Source: Streptomyces scopuliridis RB72 (GTDB lineage Bacteria > Actinomycetota > Actinomycetes > Streptomycetales > Streptomycetaceae). From it: a stretch of DNA of 64,000 nucleotides. The stretch lies in contig NZ_JOEI01000031.1 of NCBI RefSeq assembly GCF_000718095.1, forward strand, positions 172,147-236,146, written 5' to 3'. Below the pieces are notes generated by a model. It ran no database searches. It saw only the letters and a list, made by a program, of their open reading frames with translations, and was not told the origin of the DNA. Shown here piece after piece: positions 57,049 through 64,000 of the stretch. The number at the start of each line of letters is the position of its first letter. The first letter of the stretch is position 1. The position numbers were made by a program, and so were the translations under genes.

Positions 57049-58206
57049 TCATCCCATTAGCTCATCGTTACCCTGGCGTGACCTGACACACAGCTCCGCG
57101 ATTCCGTCCCCGGTCACCGGGGACAGCGCGCCGTATTCGGTGACGATCGCCGTCACCAGTTCCGGAGGGGTGACATCGAAGGCCGGGTTGAACGCCTGCG
57201 TTCCCAGCGGCGCCACCGGCATCCCACCTCCCGCTTCCACTCCCGCCACCGCTGTCCGCGGTGCCGTGAGCTCCGTCACTTCCTGCCCCGGTCGTTGCTC
57301 CACTTCGATCGACGCCCCGTCCGGGGTACCGAGGTCGATCGTCGTGGTCGGGGCGACCACGACGAACGGCACATGGTGGTACCTGGCCAGCACGGCGAGC
57401 GGATAACTCCCCACCTTGTTCGCCACCGATCCATCGGCCGCGATCCGGTCCGCCCCGATCAGGACGGCGTCCACTTCCCCCGCCGCGAAGAGCGAACCCG
57501 CCGCGTTGTCCGTGAGCAATGTGTACGCCATCCCGTTGCGAGCCGCCTCGTACGCCGTCAGCCGGGCGCCCTGGAGGAGCGGACGGGTCTCGTCCACCCA
57601 TAGGCGCCGCAGCCGGCCGGCCCGGTGGGCCGACAACGCGACGGCGAACGCGGTGCCCTCCCCGCCCGAGACGAGCGCCCCGGTATTGCAGTGGGTCAGG
57701 ATCCGGTGGCCGCCACCCGGCAGCAGTTCATCGAGGAGCGTAAGCCCAAACGCCGCCATCTGCGCGCTGGCCTCGGCATCTTCGCGGTGCAGCCGCCTGG
57801 CCTCAGCGAGCGCCGCGGCCCCCGCCCGCTCCGGATCGGCGCCCTTGTCGACCGCCACCCGGTACGCGTCAAGCGCCCTCCGCACCCCGTAACCAAGGTT
57901 CACCGCGGTGGGCCGCGCCCCGGCCAGCCGCTCCGCCGCGTCCTCCACGTCGAAGCCCCGTACCGCCGCCAGCGCCACCCCGTAGGCGCCCGCGATGCCC
58001 AGCAGCGGCGCCCCGCGCACCGCCAGGGCCCTGATCGCCCGCACCAGAGCGGGTACGTCCGTGCAGACCAGCTCGGTCTCCTCGGCCGGAAGTCTCGTCT
58101 GGTCGAGAAGTACCAGTACGGGCCCTTCCGGCGGCTCGTCCCAGCGGATCGAGGGGAGCATGGGCGGCCCGGCACCGGCCGGGGTTCGTGCGTACTGATC
58201 AGCCAT
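57049..58206 (-). CDS. mtnA: S-methyl-5-thioribose-1-phosphate isomerase
   Basis: A 385-residue MtnA, converting methylthioribose-1-phosphate to methylthioribulose-1-phosphate in the methionine salvage pathway. Catalytic Cys173 (ILTHCNTGALVSGGEGTA) and Asp253 (IGADRIAADGSVANKVGSYPLA) are in place, and GAPLLGIAGAYGVALA is conserved. No other salvage gene (mtnB-D) is nearby. It precedes mtrA by 7 bp, apparently the first gene of that transcript. Confidence 0.95.
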   Translation of the reverse strand: MADQYARTPAGAGPPMLPSIRWDEPPEGPVLVLLDQTRLPAEETELVCTDVPALVRAIRALAVRGAPLLGIAGAYGVALAAVRGFDVEDAAERLAGARPTAVNLGYGVRRALDAYRVAVDKGADPERAGAAALAEARRLHREDAEASAQMAAFGLTLLDELLPGGGHRILTHCNTGALVSGGEGTAFAVALSAHRAGRLRRLWVDETRPLLQGARLTAYEAARNGMAYTLLTDNAAGSLFAAGEVDAVLIGADRIAADGSVANKVGSYPLAVLARYHHVPFVVVAPTTTIDLGTPDGASIEVEQRPGQEVTELTAPRTAVAGVEAGGGMPVAPLGTQAFNPAFDVTPPELVTAIVTEYGALSPVTGDGIAELCVRSRQGNDELMG

Positions 58207-58400
58207 TCGCTCAGTCTGCCCGCTGCGACACGGACAATGAAGGCGAGGACGGAGCGGAGAAGGAGATACAGCCCCCGGTCCGCCGGGGCACGGCGCGTGG
58301 CACGATGGCTGCCAGCCCGCCGCCCCGCTCCGCGGACAGGCGCTGCTGAAGCGCCGGCTCGCCGAGCCGGCCCCGCAACCAATCCACGAGGTGGACGACC

Positions 58401-59630
58401 GTGAACGACACTCCGGGCTGGGCCTCGCCCGGATCCGCCCCGTCCGACGGCCAGGACTCCGGTGTGCCCAGGCCCGCCGCGCCCGCCGACGACACCGGCT
58501 CCTCCTCGAAGTGGTCCGCGGCCCAGCCGCCGGCCGGTCAGTGGTCCCCGCCGAGCGCCCCCGGCACAGGACCCGCCATTCCCCGGCCCACGCAAGGCTG
58601 GGGCGGGCCCTCCCAGGGCGGCGGTCCCGGCTGGGGCCCGCCGCCCGCCGCCAAGCCGGGTGTCATCCCGCTCCGGCCTCTCGGGGTCGGCGAGATCCTC
58701 GACGGCGCCGTCTCCACCATGCGCACCCACTGGCGGGTGGTGCTCAGCGTCACCCTCGCCGTCGCCGTGGTCTCCCAGATCGCCGACATCCTCTTCCGCC
58801 GCTACCTGCTCCCGGAGCCGGTCGAACTCGACCCGAACGCGAGCCCGTCGGAACTCCTCAGCCAGACCGCCGACTCGCTCTCTTCCACCCTCGTGTCCGA
58901 GATCCCGTCGCTCGCCATTCTGGTGATCGGCACCCTGTTCACCACGGCCGTGCTCACCGTAGTGATCAGCCGCTCCGTGCTGGGGCGCCCCGTCACGCTC
59001 TCGGAAGCCTGGAACGAGGCCCGTCCACGGCTCCCTCAGCTGCTGGGCCTGACCCTGCTGCTGCCGCTGATGAGCGCCGCCATCATGACCGTCGCGATCC
59101 TCCCCGGCCTGCTGATGGGCTCGGCCGGAGGAGCCGCGCTCACCGCGCTCGGCGGAATGGCCGCCCTGGCCGTCGTCGTGTGGCTGATGGTCCGCTTCAG
59201 CCTCGCGTCCCCCGCGCTCATGCTGGAACGCCAGAGCGTGCTGTCCGCCATGCGCCGCTCCGCCAAGCTCGTCACGGGCGCCTGGTGGCGCACCTTCGGC
59301 GTACTGCTTCTTACGCTGCTGATCTCGTTCCTGATCTCGCTGATCATCGCCATCCCGGTCTTCATCATCGCCACCGCAGTGGACAGCGCGGGTCTCGCCG
59401 GCCTGTACTCCGGCAGTAGCCCGGACTACAGCTGGCCGTACCTGATCGTCACCGGCATCGGCTCGGTGATCGCCTCCACGATCACCTATCCGATCTCCGC
59501 CGGCGTGACCGTGCTCCTCTACGTCGACCAGCGCATCCGGCGCGAGGCCCTCGATCTCGAACTGGCACGGGCCGCAGGCGTGGCGGGCTACGGCACGCAG
59601 CCGCCGGGCCACGGCTCCCCGGGGAACTGA
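58401..59630 (+). CDS. Multi-pass membrane protein (glycerophosphodiesterase membrane-domain/DUF7847 type)
   Basis: A 409-residue protein. The first 85 residues are Pro/Gly/Ser-rich; then PLGVGEILDGAVSTMRTHWRVVLSVTLAVA opens a membrane region of about six helices that resembles the integral-membrane domain of Gram-positive glycerophosphodiester phosphodiesterases, but no catalytic domain is fused. Function unknown. GTG 58401 opens an operon with the next four genes (gaps of 4 bp, then overlaps), divergent from mtnA. Confidence 0.8.
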   Translation: MNDTPGWASPGSAPSDGQDSGVPRPAAPADDTGSSSKWSAAQPPAGQWSPPSAPGTGPAIPRPTQGWGGPSQGGGPGWGPPPAAKPGVIPLRPLGVGEILDGAVSTMRTHWRVVLSVTLAVAVVSQIADILFRRYLLPEPVELDPNASPSELLSQTADSLSSTLVSEIPSLAILVIGTLFTTAVLTVVISRSVLGRPVTLSEAWNEARPRLPQLLGLTLLLPLMSAAIMTVAILPGLLMGSAGGAALTALGGMAALAVVVWLMVRFSLASPALMLERQSVLSAMRRSAKLVTGAWWRTFGVLLLTLLISFLISLIIAIPVFIIATAVDSAGLAGLYSGSSPDYSWPYLIVTGIGSVIASTITYPISAGVTVLLYVDQRIRREALDLELARAAGVAGYGTQPPGHGSPGN

Positions 59631-59634
59631 CGCG

Positions 59635-60324
59635 GTGTCCACCACGGGGGGAACGGCACTCGCGCGGCAGTTGATCCGCGCGGACGACGGCATACCGGTG
59701 GACACGCCTCGCGTTCCGGCCCGTGAAGCGGCGGAGCGGGAGTTGTCCAGGCCGATGTACCACGAGAACGACCCGAACCTCCTCCAGCGCGCGCTCAACC
59801 GCTTCTGGGAGTGGGTCGGCGACCTCTTCGACTCCGCCTCCGGCGCAGCCCCCGGCGGTCCGCTCGGTCTCGTCGTCATCGCGCTGATCATCGTCGCGCT
59901 CTTCGCCGCCCTCTGGTGGCGACTGGGCACCCCGCGCCGCATACCGGGGACAGAGCGCACACTCTTCGACGAGGGCCCCCGCAGCGCGGCGGAACACCGC
60001 ACCACCGCAGACACGCACGCCGCCGCCGGCCGCTGGAACCAGGCCGCCCAGGAACGCATGCGCGCCATCGTCCGCTCCCTGGAGGAGCGGGCCCTGCTCG
60101 ACCCGCGCCCCGGCCGCACCGCCGACGAGGCCGCCTCCGAAGCCGGCCGCCCGCTCCCCGGCCACGCGGCCCGACTGCGCACGGCCGCCAGGGAATTCGA
60201 CGACATCACATACGGGGGCCGCACCGCCGACGAGGAGACATACCGGCGGCTGAGCACACTCGATCTCGACCTGGAAAGCGCGAAGCCGCAGCTGAGCACC
60301 GCCTCCGGAGGAACAGCCGAGTGA
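59635..60324 (+). CDS. DUF4129 domain membrane protein
   Basis: A 229-residue protein with one TM helix (about 77-97: LGLVVIALIIVALFAALWW) and a cytoplasmic DUF4129 domain (AAEHRTTADTHAAAGRWNQAAQERMRAIVRSLEERALLDPRPGRTADEAA, about 119-170). DUF4129 proteins go with MoxR ATPases and DUF58 proteins in envelope-linked operons, as here. GTG 59635; the stop overlaps the next start by 4 bp. Confidence 0.85.
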   Translation: MSTTGGTALARQLIRADDGIPVDTPRVPAREAAERELSRPMYHENDPNLLQRALNRFWEWVGDLFDSASGAAPGGPLGLVVIALIIVALFAALWWRLGTPRRIPGTERTLFDEGPRSAAEHRTTADTHAAAGRWNQAAQERMRAIVRSLEERALLDPRPGRTADEAASEAGRPLPGHAARLRTAAREFDDITYGGRTADEETYRRLSTLDLDLESAKPQLSTASGGTAE

Positions 60325-61511
60325 CCTCCACGATCGACTCCACCTCGCTCTCCCCCACCACCCGACAGGTCTGGACCCGCAGCCGCGGACTGGTCCTCGC
60401 GCTCGTCATTCTGCTCGCGGCCGGGATCACCATGGCCGCCCTCAGCTCCGGCGACCAGCACGGCCGCCTCGACCCGCGCTCCGCCGACCGGTTCGGCAGT
60501 CGCGCCGCCGCCGAACTCCTCAAGGACCGTGGAGTCTCCGTCGAAGCCGTCACCACGCTGGACGAGGCCACCGCCGCGGCCGGCCCCGACACCACGCTCC
60601 TCGTCACCAACCCCGACCTGCTGACAGAACGCCAGCAGCGCTCCCTGCACACCGCGACGGCGTCCGCGGGAGGCCGCACCGTCCTCCTCGGCGCCGGTCC
60701 GCCCTCCGTCGACACCCTGGCGCCCGGCGTCCGTACGAACACCCCTGCACCGGTCTCGGCACGCGCCCCGCGATGCTCGCTGCCCGCCGCCGACCGCGCG
60801 GGCACCGTCGACATCGGCGGTGAGCGATACGTCACCGACATCGCCGACGCCGACGCCTGCTACATGAGCGACGGTGTGCCGACCCTGCTCAGGATCAGGG
60901 ACACCGGCACGGAAGCCGGTGACACCGTCCTTCTCGGCTCCCCCGACATCCTGTACAACGACCGCCTCGACCAACGCGGCAACGCGTCCCTCGCCCTTCA
61001 ACTGCTCGGTTCCCGGCCTCAACTCGTCTGGTACCTCCCCTCGCTCAGTGATGGATCCGCCGCCGAGAGCAGCGGCGACAGTGGCTTCCTCGGCCTCATC
61101 CCCTCCGGCTGGCTCTGGGGCGCCTTCCAGCTCTTCCTCGCCGCGGTGCTCGCCGCCGTCTGGCGTGCCCGCCGCCTGGGCCCGCTCGTGGCCGAACGAC
61201 TCCCTGTCGCCATCCGGGCCTCGGAGTCCACCGAGGGCCGCGCCCGCCTCTACCGCAAGGCGAACGCCAGGGACCACGCCGCCTCGTCCCTGCGCTCGGC
61301 CACCCGCGACCGCCTCGCGCCCCTCCTCGGCGTGCCACCGGCCGACGCCCACTCCCCCGACGTGCTGATCCCGGCCGTCTCCGCCCGGCTCCCGGATACC
61401 ACCCGAGATCCGCGCACCCTGCTCTTCGGTCCGGTGCCGACCGATGATGCCGCTCTTGTCCGCCTCGCGGACCAACTCGACGCCCTCGAAAGAGAGGTAC
61501 GCACCTCATGA
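60321..61511 (+). CDS. DUF4350 domain membrane protein
   Basis: A 396-residue protein with an N-terminal TM helix (about 22-43: GLVLALVILLAAGITMAAL), an extracytoplasmic DUF4350 domain (about 50-215; LDPRSADRFGSRAAAELLKDRGVSVEAV, typical) and a second TM near 258-277 (SGWLWGAFQLFLAAVLAAVW), followed by a cytoplasmic tail. DUF4350 resembles a glutamine-amidotransferase-like fold without a nucleophile. GTG 60321 overlaps the previous gene; the stop overlaps the MoxR start. Confidence 0.85.
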   Translation: MTSTIDSTSLSPTTRQVWTRSRGLVLALVILLAAGITMAALSSGDQHGRLDPRSADRFGSRAAAELLKDRGVSVEAVTTLDEATAAAGPDTTLLVTNPDLLTERQQRSLHTATASAGGRTVLLGAGPPSVDTLAPGVRTNTPAPVSARAPRCSLPAADRAGTVDIGGERYVTDIADADACYMSDGVPTLLRIRDTGTEAGDTVLLGSPDILYNDRLDQRGNASLALQLLGSRPQLVWYLPSLSDGSAAESSGDSGFLGLIPSGWLWGAFQLFLAAVLAAVWRARRLGPLVAERLPVAIRASESTEGRARLYRKANARDHAASSLRSATRDRLAPLLGVPPADAHSPDVLIPAVSARLPDTTRDPRTLLFGPVPTDDAALVRLADQLDALEREVRTS

Positions 61512-62509
61512 GTGCCCCGACCGCACAGAACTCCGCGCACACCGGTGACGCCGGGAACACGGACAGCGCCCGCGCTTCCCTGGAGGCCCTGCGCACGGAG
61601 ATCGCGAAGGCGGTGGTCGGCCAGGACCCCGCCGTCACCGGGCTTGTGGTCGCCCTGCTCTGCCGAGGGCATGTACTCCTCGAAGGAGTCCCCGGCGTCG
61701 CGAAGACCCTCCTCGTACGGGCACTCGCCGCGTCCCTCGAACTCGACACGAAACGCGTTCAGTTCACCCCCGATCTGATGCCGAGCGACATCACCGGCTC
61801 CCTCGTCTACGACGCGAGGACCGCGGAGTTCTCCTTCCAGCCAGGTCCCGTCTTCACCAATCTGCTGCTGGCCGACGAGATCAACCGGACGCCGCCCAAG
61901 ACCCAGTCGGCGCTGCTGGAGGCGATGGAGGAGCGCCAGGTCACGGTCGACGGCACTCCGCGGCCACTGCCCGATCCATTCCTGGTGGCCGCCACCCAGA
62001 ACCCTGTCGAGTACGAAGGCACTTACCCCCTCCCCGAGGCCCAGCTCGATCGGTTCCTGCTCAAACTGACCGTCCCGCTGCCGTCCCGCGACGACGAGGT
62101 CAATGTCCTGACCCGCCATGCGCAAGGCTTCAATCCGCGTGACCTCCAGGCCGCAGGGGTACGGCCCGTCGCCGGGCCCGCCGACCTGGAAGCGGCACGC
62201 GCCGCCGTCGCCGGCACAACCGTCACACCCGAGATCGCGGGCTATGTCGTCGATATCTGCCGTGCCACTCGTGAATCCCCCTCACTCGCACTCGGCGTCT
62301 CCCCACGAGGCGCCACCGCCCTGCTCTCCACCGCCCGCGCCTGGGCCTGGCTCACCGGCCGGGACTATGTCACCCCCGACGATGTGAAGGCCCTGGCCCT
62401 CCCCACACTGCGCCATCGCGTCCAACTCCGGCCCGAAGCCGAGATGGAGGGGGTCACGACCGACTCCGTCATCACCGCGATACTCGCCCATGTCCCCGTC
62501 CCCCGATGA
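61508..62509 (+). CDS. MoxR family AAA+ ATPase
   Basis: A 333-residue ATPase. Walker A GVPGVAKT (60-67), Walker B LLLADEINR (119-127), and the sensor VAATQNPVEYEGTYPLPEAQLDRFLLK are intact. MoxR proteins act as chaperones for metal-enzyme or envelope complexes together with von Willebrand/DUF58 partners. The DUF58 gene follows after 12 bp. ATG 61508 overlaps the preceding stop. Confidence 0.93.
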   Translation: MSAPTAQNSAHTGDAGNTDSARASLEALRTEIAKAVVGQDPAVTGLVVALLCRGHVLLEGVPGVAKTLLVRALAASLELDTKRVQFTPDLMPSDITGSLVYDARTAEFSFQPGPVFTNLLLADEINRTPPKTQSALLEAMEERQVTVDGTPRPLPDPFLVAATQNPVEYEGTYPLPEAQLDRFLLKLTVPLPSRDDEVNVLTRHAQGFNPRDLQAAGVRPVAGPADLEAARAAVAGTTVTPEIAGYVVDICRATRESPSLALGVSPRGATALLSTARAWAWLTGRDYVTPDDVKALALPTLRHRVQLRPEAEMEGVTTDSVITAILAHVPVPR

Positions 62510-62521
62510 GTCGGTGAACCC

Positions 62522-63832
62522 GTGGCCCTCACCGGACGAACCGCGCTCCTCGCGGCCCTCGGCTCACTCCCCGTCGGCCTCTTCGCCCCCAGCTGGGCGG
62601 GCATCCTTGCTGTCAACGCCCCGCTCTCGCTAGCAATTCTGTGCGACTACGCCCTCGCCGCACCAGTGCGAAAGCTCCGATTCACCCGAAGTGGTGATAC
62701 GTCAGTTCGACTCGGTGACGGCGCCGAGGTCCATCTCACCGTCACCAACCCCTCGGGCCGCCGCCTGCGCGCCCACCTCCGCGACGCCTGGCCGCCCAGC
62801 AGCTGGCTCCCCGGCACCGAACAGGCGACATCGCGGCACAAGGTGACCGTGCCCGCGGGCGAGCGCCGTCGGCTGACCACACTGCTCCGCCCCACTCGCC
62901 GCGGCGACCGCCAGGCAGAACGGGTCACGGTGCGCTCGTTCGGGCCCATGGGTCTGGCGGCTCGCCAGGGCCACCACGAGGTTCCCTGGACCGTACGCGT
63001 GCTGCCCCCCTTCCACAGCCGTAAGCACCTGCCCTCCCGACTCGCCCGTCTACGAGAACTCGACGGCCGTACGAGCCTGCTGACGCGCGGCGAGGGCACC
63101 GAGTTCGACAGCCTCCGCGCATACGTGCCCGGTGACGACACCCGGTCCATCGACTGGCGGGCCACCGCGCGCCAGTCGGCCGTCGCCGTACGGACCTGGC
63201 GCCCCGAACGCGACCGGCACATCCTCGTCGTCCTCGACACCGGCCGCACCTCGGCCGGCCGGGTCGGCGACGTCCCCCGCCTCGACGCGGCCATGGACGC
63301 CACACTGCTCCTCGCCGCACTCGCCTCACGAGCAGGCGATCGACTGGACCTCCTCGCCTACGACCGCCGCACCCGCGCCCAGGTCCGGGGCCACGCGGCG
63401 GGCGATGTCCTGCCCGCACTGGTGAACGCGCTCGCCCCGCTCGAACCGGAGCTCGTGGAGACGGACGCGCGCGGCCTCGCCGCGGCCACACTGAAGAACG
63501 CCCCGCGTCAATCACTCCTCGTGCTGCTCACCACCCTCGACGCCGCCCCCATCGAGGAAGGGCTCCTCCCGGTCCTGCCTCAGTTGACCCGACGCCATAC
63601 GGTCCTGGTGGCGTCCGTCGCCGATCCCTACATCGAGAAGATGAGCCGGGAGCGGGGCACAGTGGACGCGGTCTACGAAGCCGCCGCCGGCACACAGGCA
63701 CAGGCCCAGCGACGTCGTACGGCAGAACAATTGCAGCGCTACGGCGTCACTGTCGTGGATGCCACCCCGGAGAACCTGGCTCCGGCCCTCGCCGATGCAT
63801 ATCTGGCACTGAAGGCCGCGGGACGCCTCTGA
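62522..63832 (+). CDS. DUF58 domain protein
   Basis: A 436-residue membrane-anchored protein. Two N-terminal hydrophobic segments (about 8-45) precede a beta-rich region and the DUF58 signature GEGTEFDSLRAYVPGDDTRSIDWRATARQSAVAVRTWRPERDRHILVVLDTGRTSAG (about 193-245), which includes a MIDAS-like VLDTGRTSAG strand of the von Willebrand A fold. Partner of the MoxR ATPase. It is the last gene of the operon and is followed by a hairpin nine bases after the stop. Confidence 0.9.
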   Translation: MALTGRTALLAALGSLPVGLFAPSWAGILAVNAPLSLAILCDYALAAPVRKLRFTRSGDTSVRLGDGAEVHLTVTNPSGRRLRAHLRDAWPPSSWLPGTEQATSRHKVTVPAGERRRLTTLLRPTRRGDRQAERVTVRSFGPMGLAARQGHHEVPWTVRVLPPFHSRKHLPSRLARLRELDGRTSLLTRGEGTEFDSLRAYVPGDDTRSIDWRATARQSAVAVRTWRPERDRHILVVLDTGRTSAGRVGDVPRLDAAMDATLLLAALASRAGDRLDLLAYDRRTRAQVRGHAAGDVLPALVNALAPLEPELVETDARGLAAATLKNAPRQSLLVLLTTLDAAPIEEGLLPVLPQLTRRHTVLVASVADPYIEKMSRERGTVDAVYEAAAGTQAQAQRRRTAEQLQRYGVTVVDATPENLAPALADAYLALKAAGRL

Positions 63833-63840
63833 GAGCGAAG

Positions 63841-63871
63841 ATGGGTAGCCGAGCTTCAATCGGCTACCCAT
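63841..63871. terminator. Hairpin 1 of 3: terminator of the DUF58 operon
   Basis: ATGGGTAGCCGA (63841-63852) pairs with 63860-63871, loop GCTTCAA. It follows the DUF58 stop by 8 bp. Confidence 0.85.
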
Positions 63872-63880
63872 TACCGGCTG

Positions 63881-63910
63881 CTGCGTTCAAGATATGAGTC
63901 TTGAACGCAG
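63881..63910. terminator. Hairpin 2 of 3 between DUF58 operon and rRNA operon
   Basis: CTGCGTTCAAGA (63881-63892) pairs with 63899-63910, loop TATGAG; AT-richer than its neighbours. Confidence 0.75.
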
Positions 63911-63911
63911 A

Positions 63912-63941
63912 AATGCCCCGCACCAGAAGGTGCGGGGCATT
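63912..63941. terminator. Hairpin 3 of 3: rRNA operon terminator
   Basis: AATGCCCCGCACC (63912-63924) pairs with 63929-63941, loop AGAA, just beyond the 5S 3' end on the minus strand, followed by a short T run in that direction. Confidence 0.88.
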
Positions 63942-63954
63942 CCCACAATAATTG

Positions 63955-64000
63955 TTCGGCGGCGTCCTACTCTCCCACAGGGTCCCCCCTGCAGTACCAT
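63955..64000 (-). rRNA. 5S ribosomal RNA, 3' end (partial)
   Basis: The minus strand ends with GGTACTGCAG, then GGGAGAGTAGGACGCCGCCGAAC, the conserved 3' part of actinobacterial 5S rRNA. The rest of the gene and presumably 23S and 16S lie beyond the window. The exact 3' end is uncertain by a few bases. Confidence 0.92.

Noticed and set aside
57900..61475. Open minus-strand frame of about 1,190 codons under the MoxR operon
   Set aside because: Its last part is a shifted reading of mtnA and the rest is a Gly/Arg-rich antisense reading of real genes 58401-61511; no similarity.

Overview
The window is a 64 kb piece of high-GC actinobacterial chromosome, almost certainly Streptomyces. Third codon positions are nearly all G or C, GTG starts are common, and the gene order (nnaR-narK, matAB, ssrA-smpB, ftsE-ftsX-prfB, pkaA/pkaB, large NAD-glutamate dehydrogenase, secA, hpf, comF, lpqB, mtrBA) is the one I know from the S. 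coelicolor core chromosome. The secA-hpf-comF-lpqB-mtrB-mtrA and smpB-ftsX-ftsE-prfB blocks also match the M. tuberculosis order. This is mostly core sequence: no phage, insertion sequence, CRISPR array or tRNA gene was seen.

Left part (1-15.4 kb): an ECF sigma factor with its zinc anti-sigma factor (cut by the window edge), a CGNR regulator, a GNAT enzyme, the nitrate regulator nnaR and transporter narK (each with a GlnR-box-like site upstream), a truncated phosphotransferase remnant, a LacI regulator, a secreted repeat protein, a matAB-like aggregation/exopolysaccharide operon with an added acyltransferase, a LysR regulator and a divergent MFS exporter.

Middle part (15.4-36.3 kb): tmRNA and SmpB (ribosome rescue), a C-terminal processing protease, FtsX and FtsE (division and wall hydrolysis), a small zinc-ribbon membrane protein, a sortase substrate made largely of TTDGG repeats, prfB, two Ser/Thr kinases (pkaB, pkaA), and divergent from them an FHA plus FtsK/EssC-like ATPase of about 1,218 residues. 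A sugar ABC importer without its own ATPase, a TetR regulator and a TagGH-type wall-polymer exporter follow.

Right part (36.3-64 kb): gdhB, a DJ-1 protein, a HAD protein, two actinobacterial hypotheticals, secA, a GNAT enzyme, an AlkZ/YcaQ-like DNA glycosylase, an orphan NarL-type regulator, hpf, comF, the mtnA-mtrA-mtrB-lpqB run, and a five-gene MoxR/DUF58 operon that converges on a ribosomal RNA operon, whose 5S gene end is at the window edge. Three back-to-back hairpins separate these two units.

Most genes act on the cell envelope, protein export, ribosome rescue or nitrogen supply. The most unusual items are the TM-less EssC-like FHA-ATPase next to two kinases (with Lys replaced in its P-loop), the sugar permease carrying a folded extracytoplasmic insert, the truncated kinase remnant, and several perfect inverted or tandem repeats between genes.
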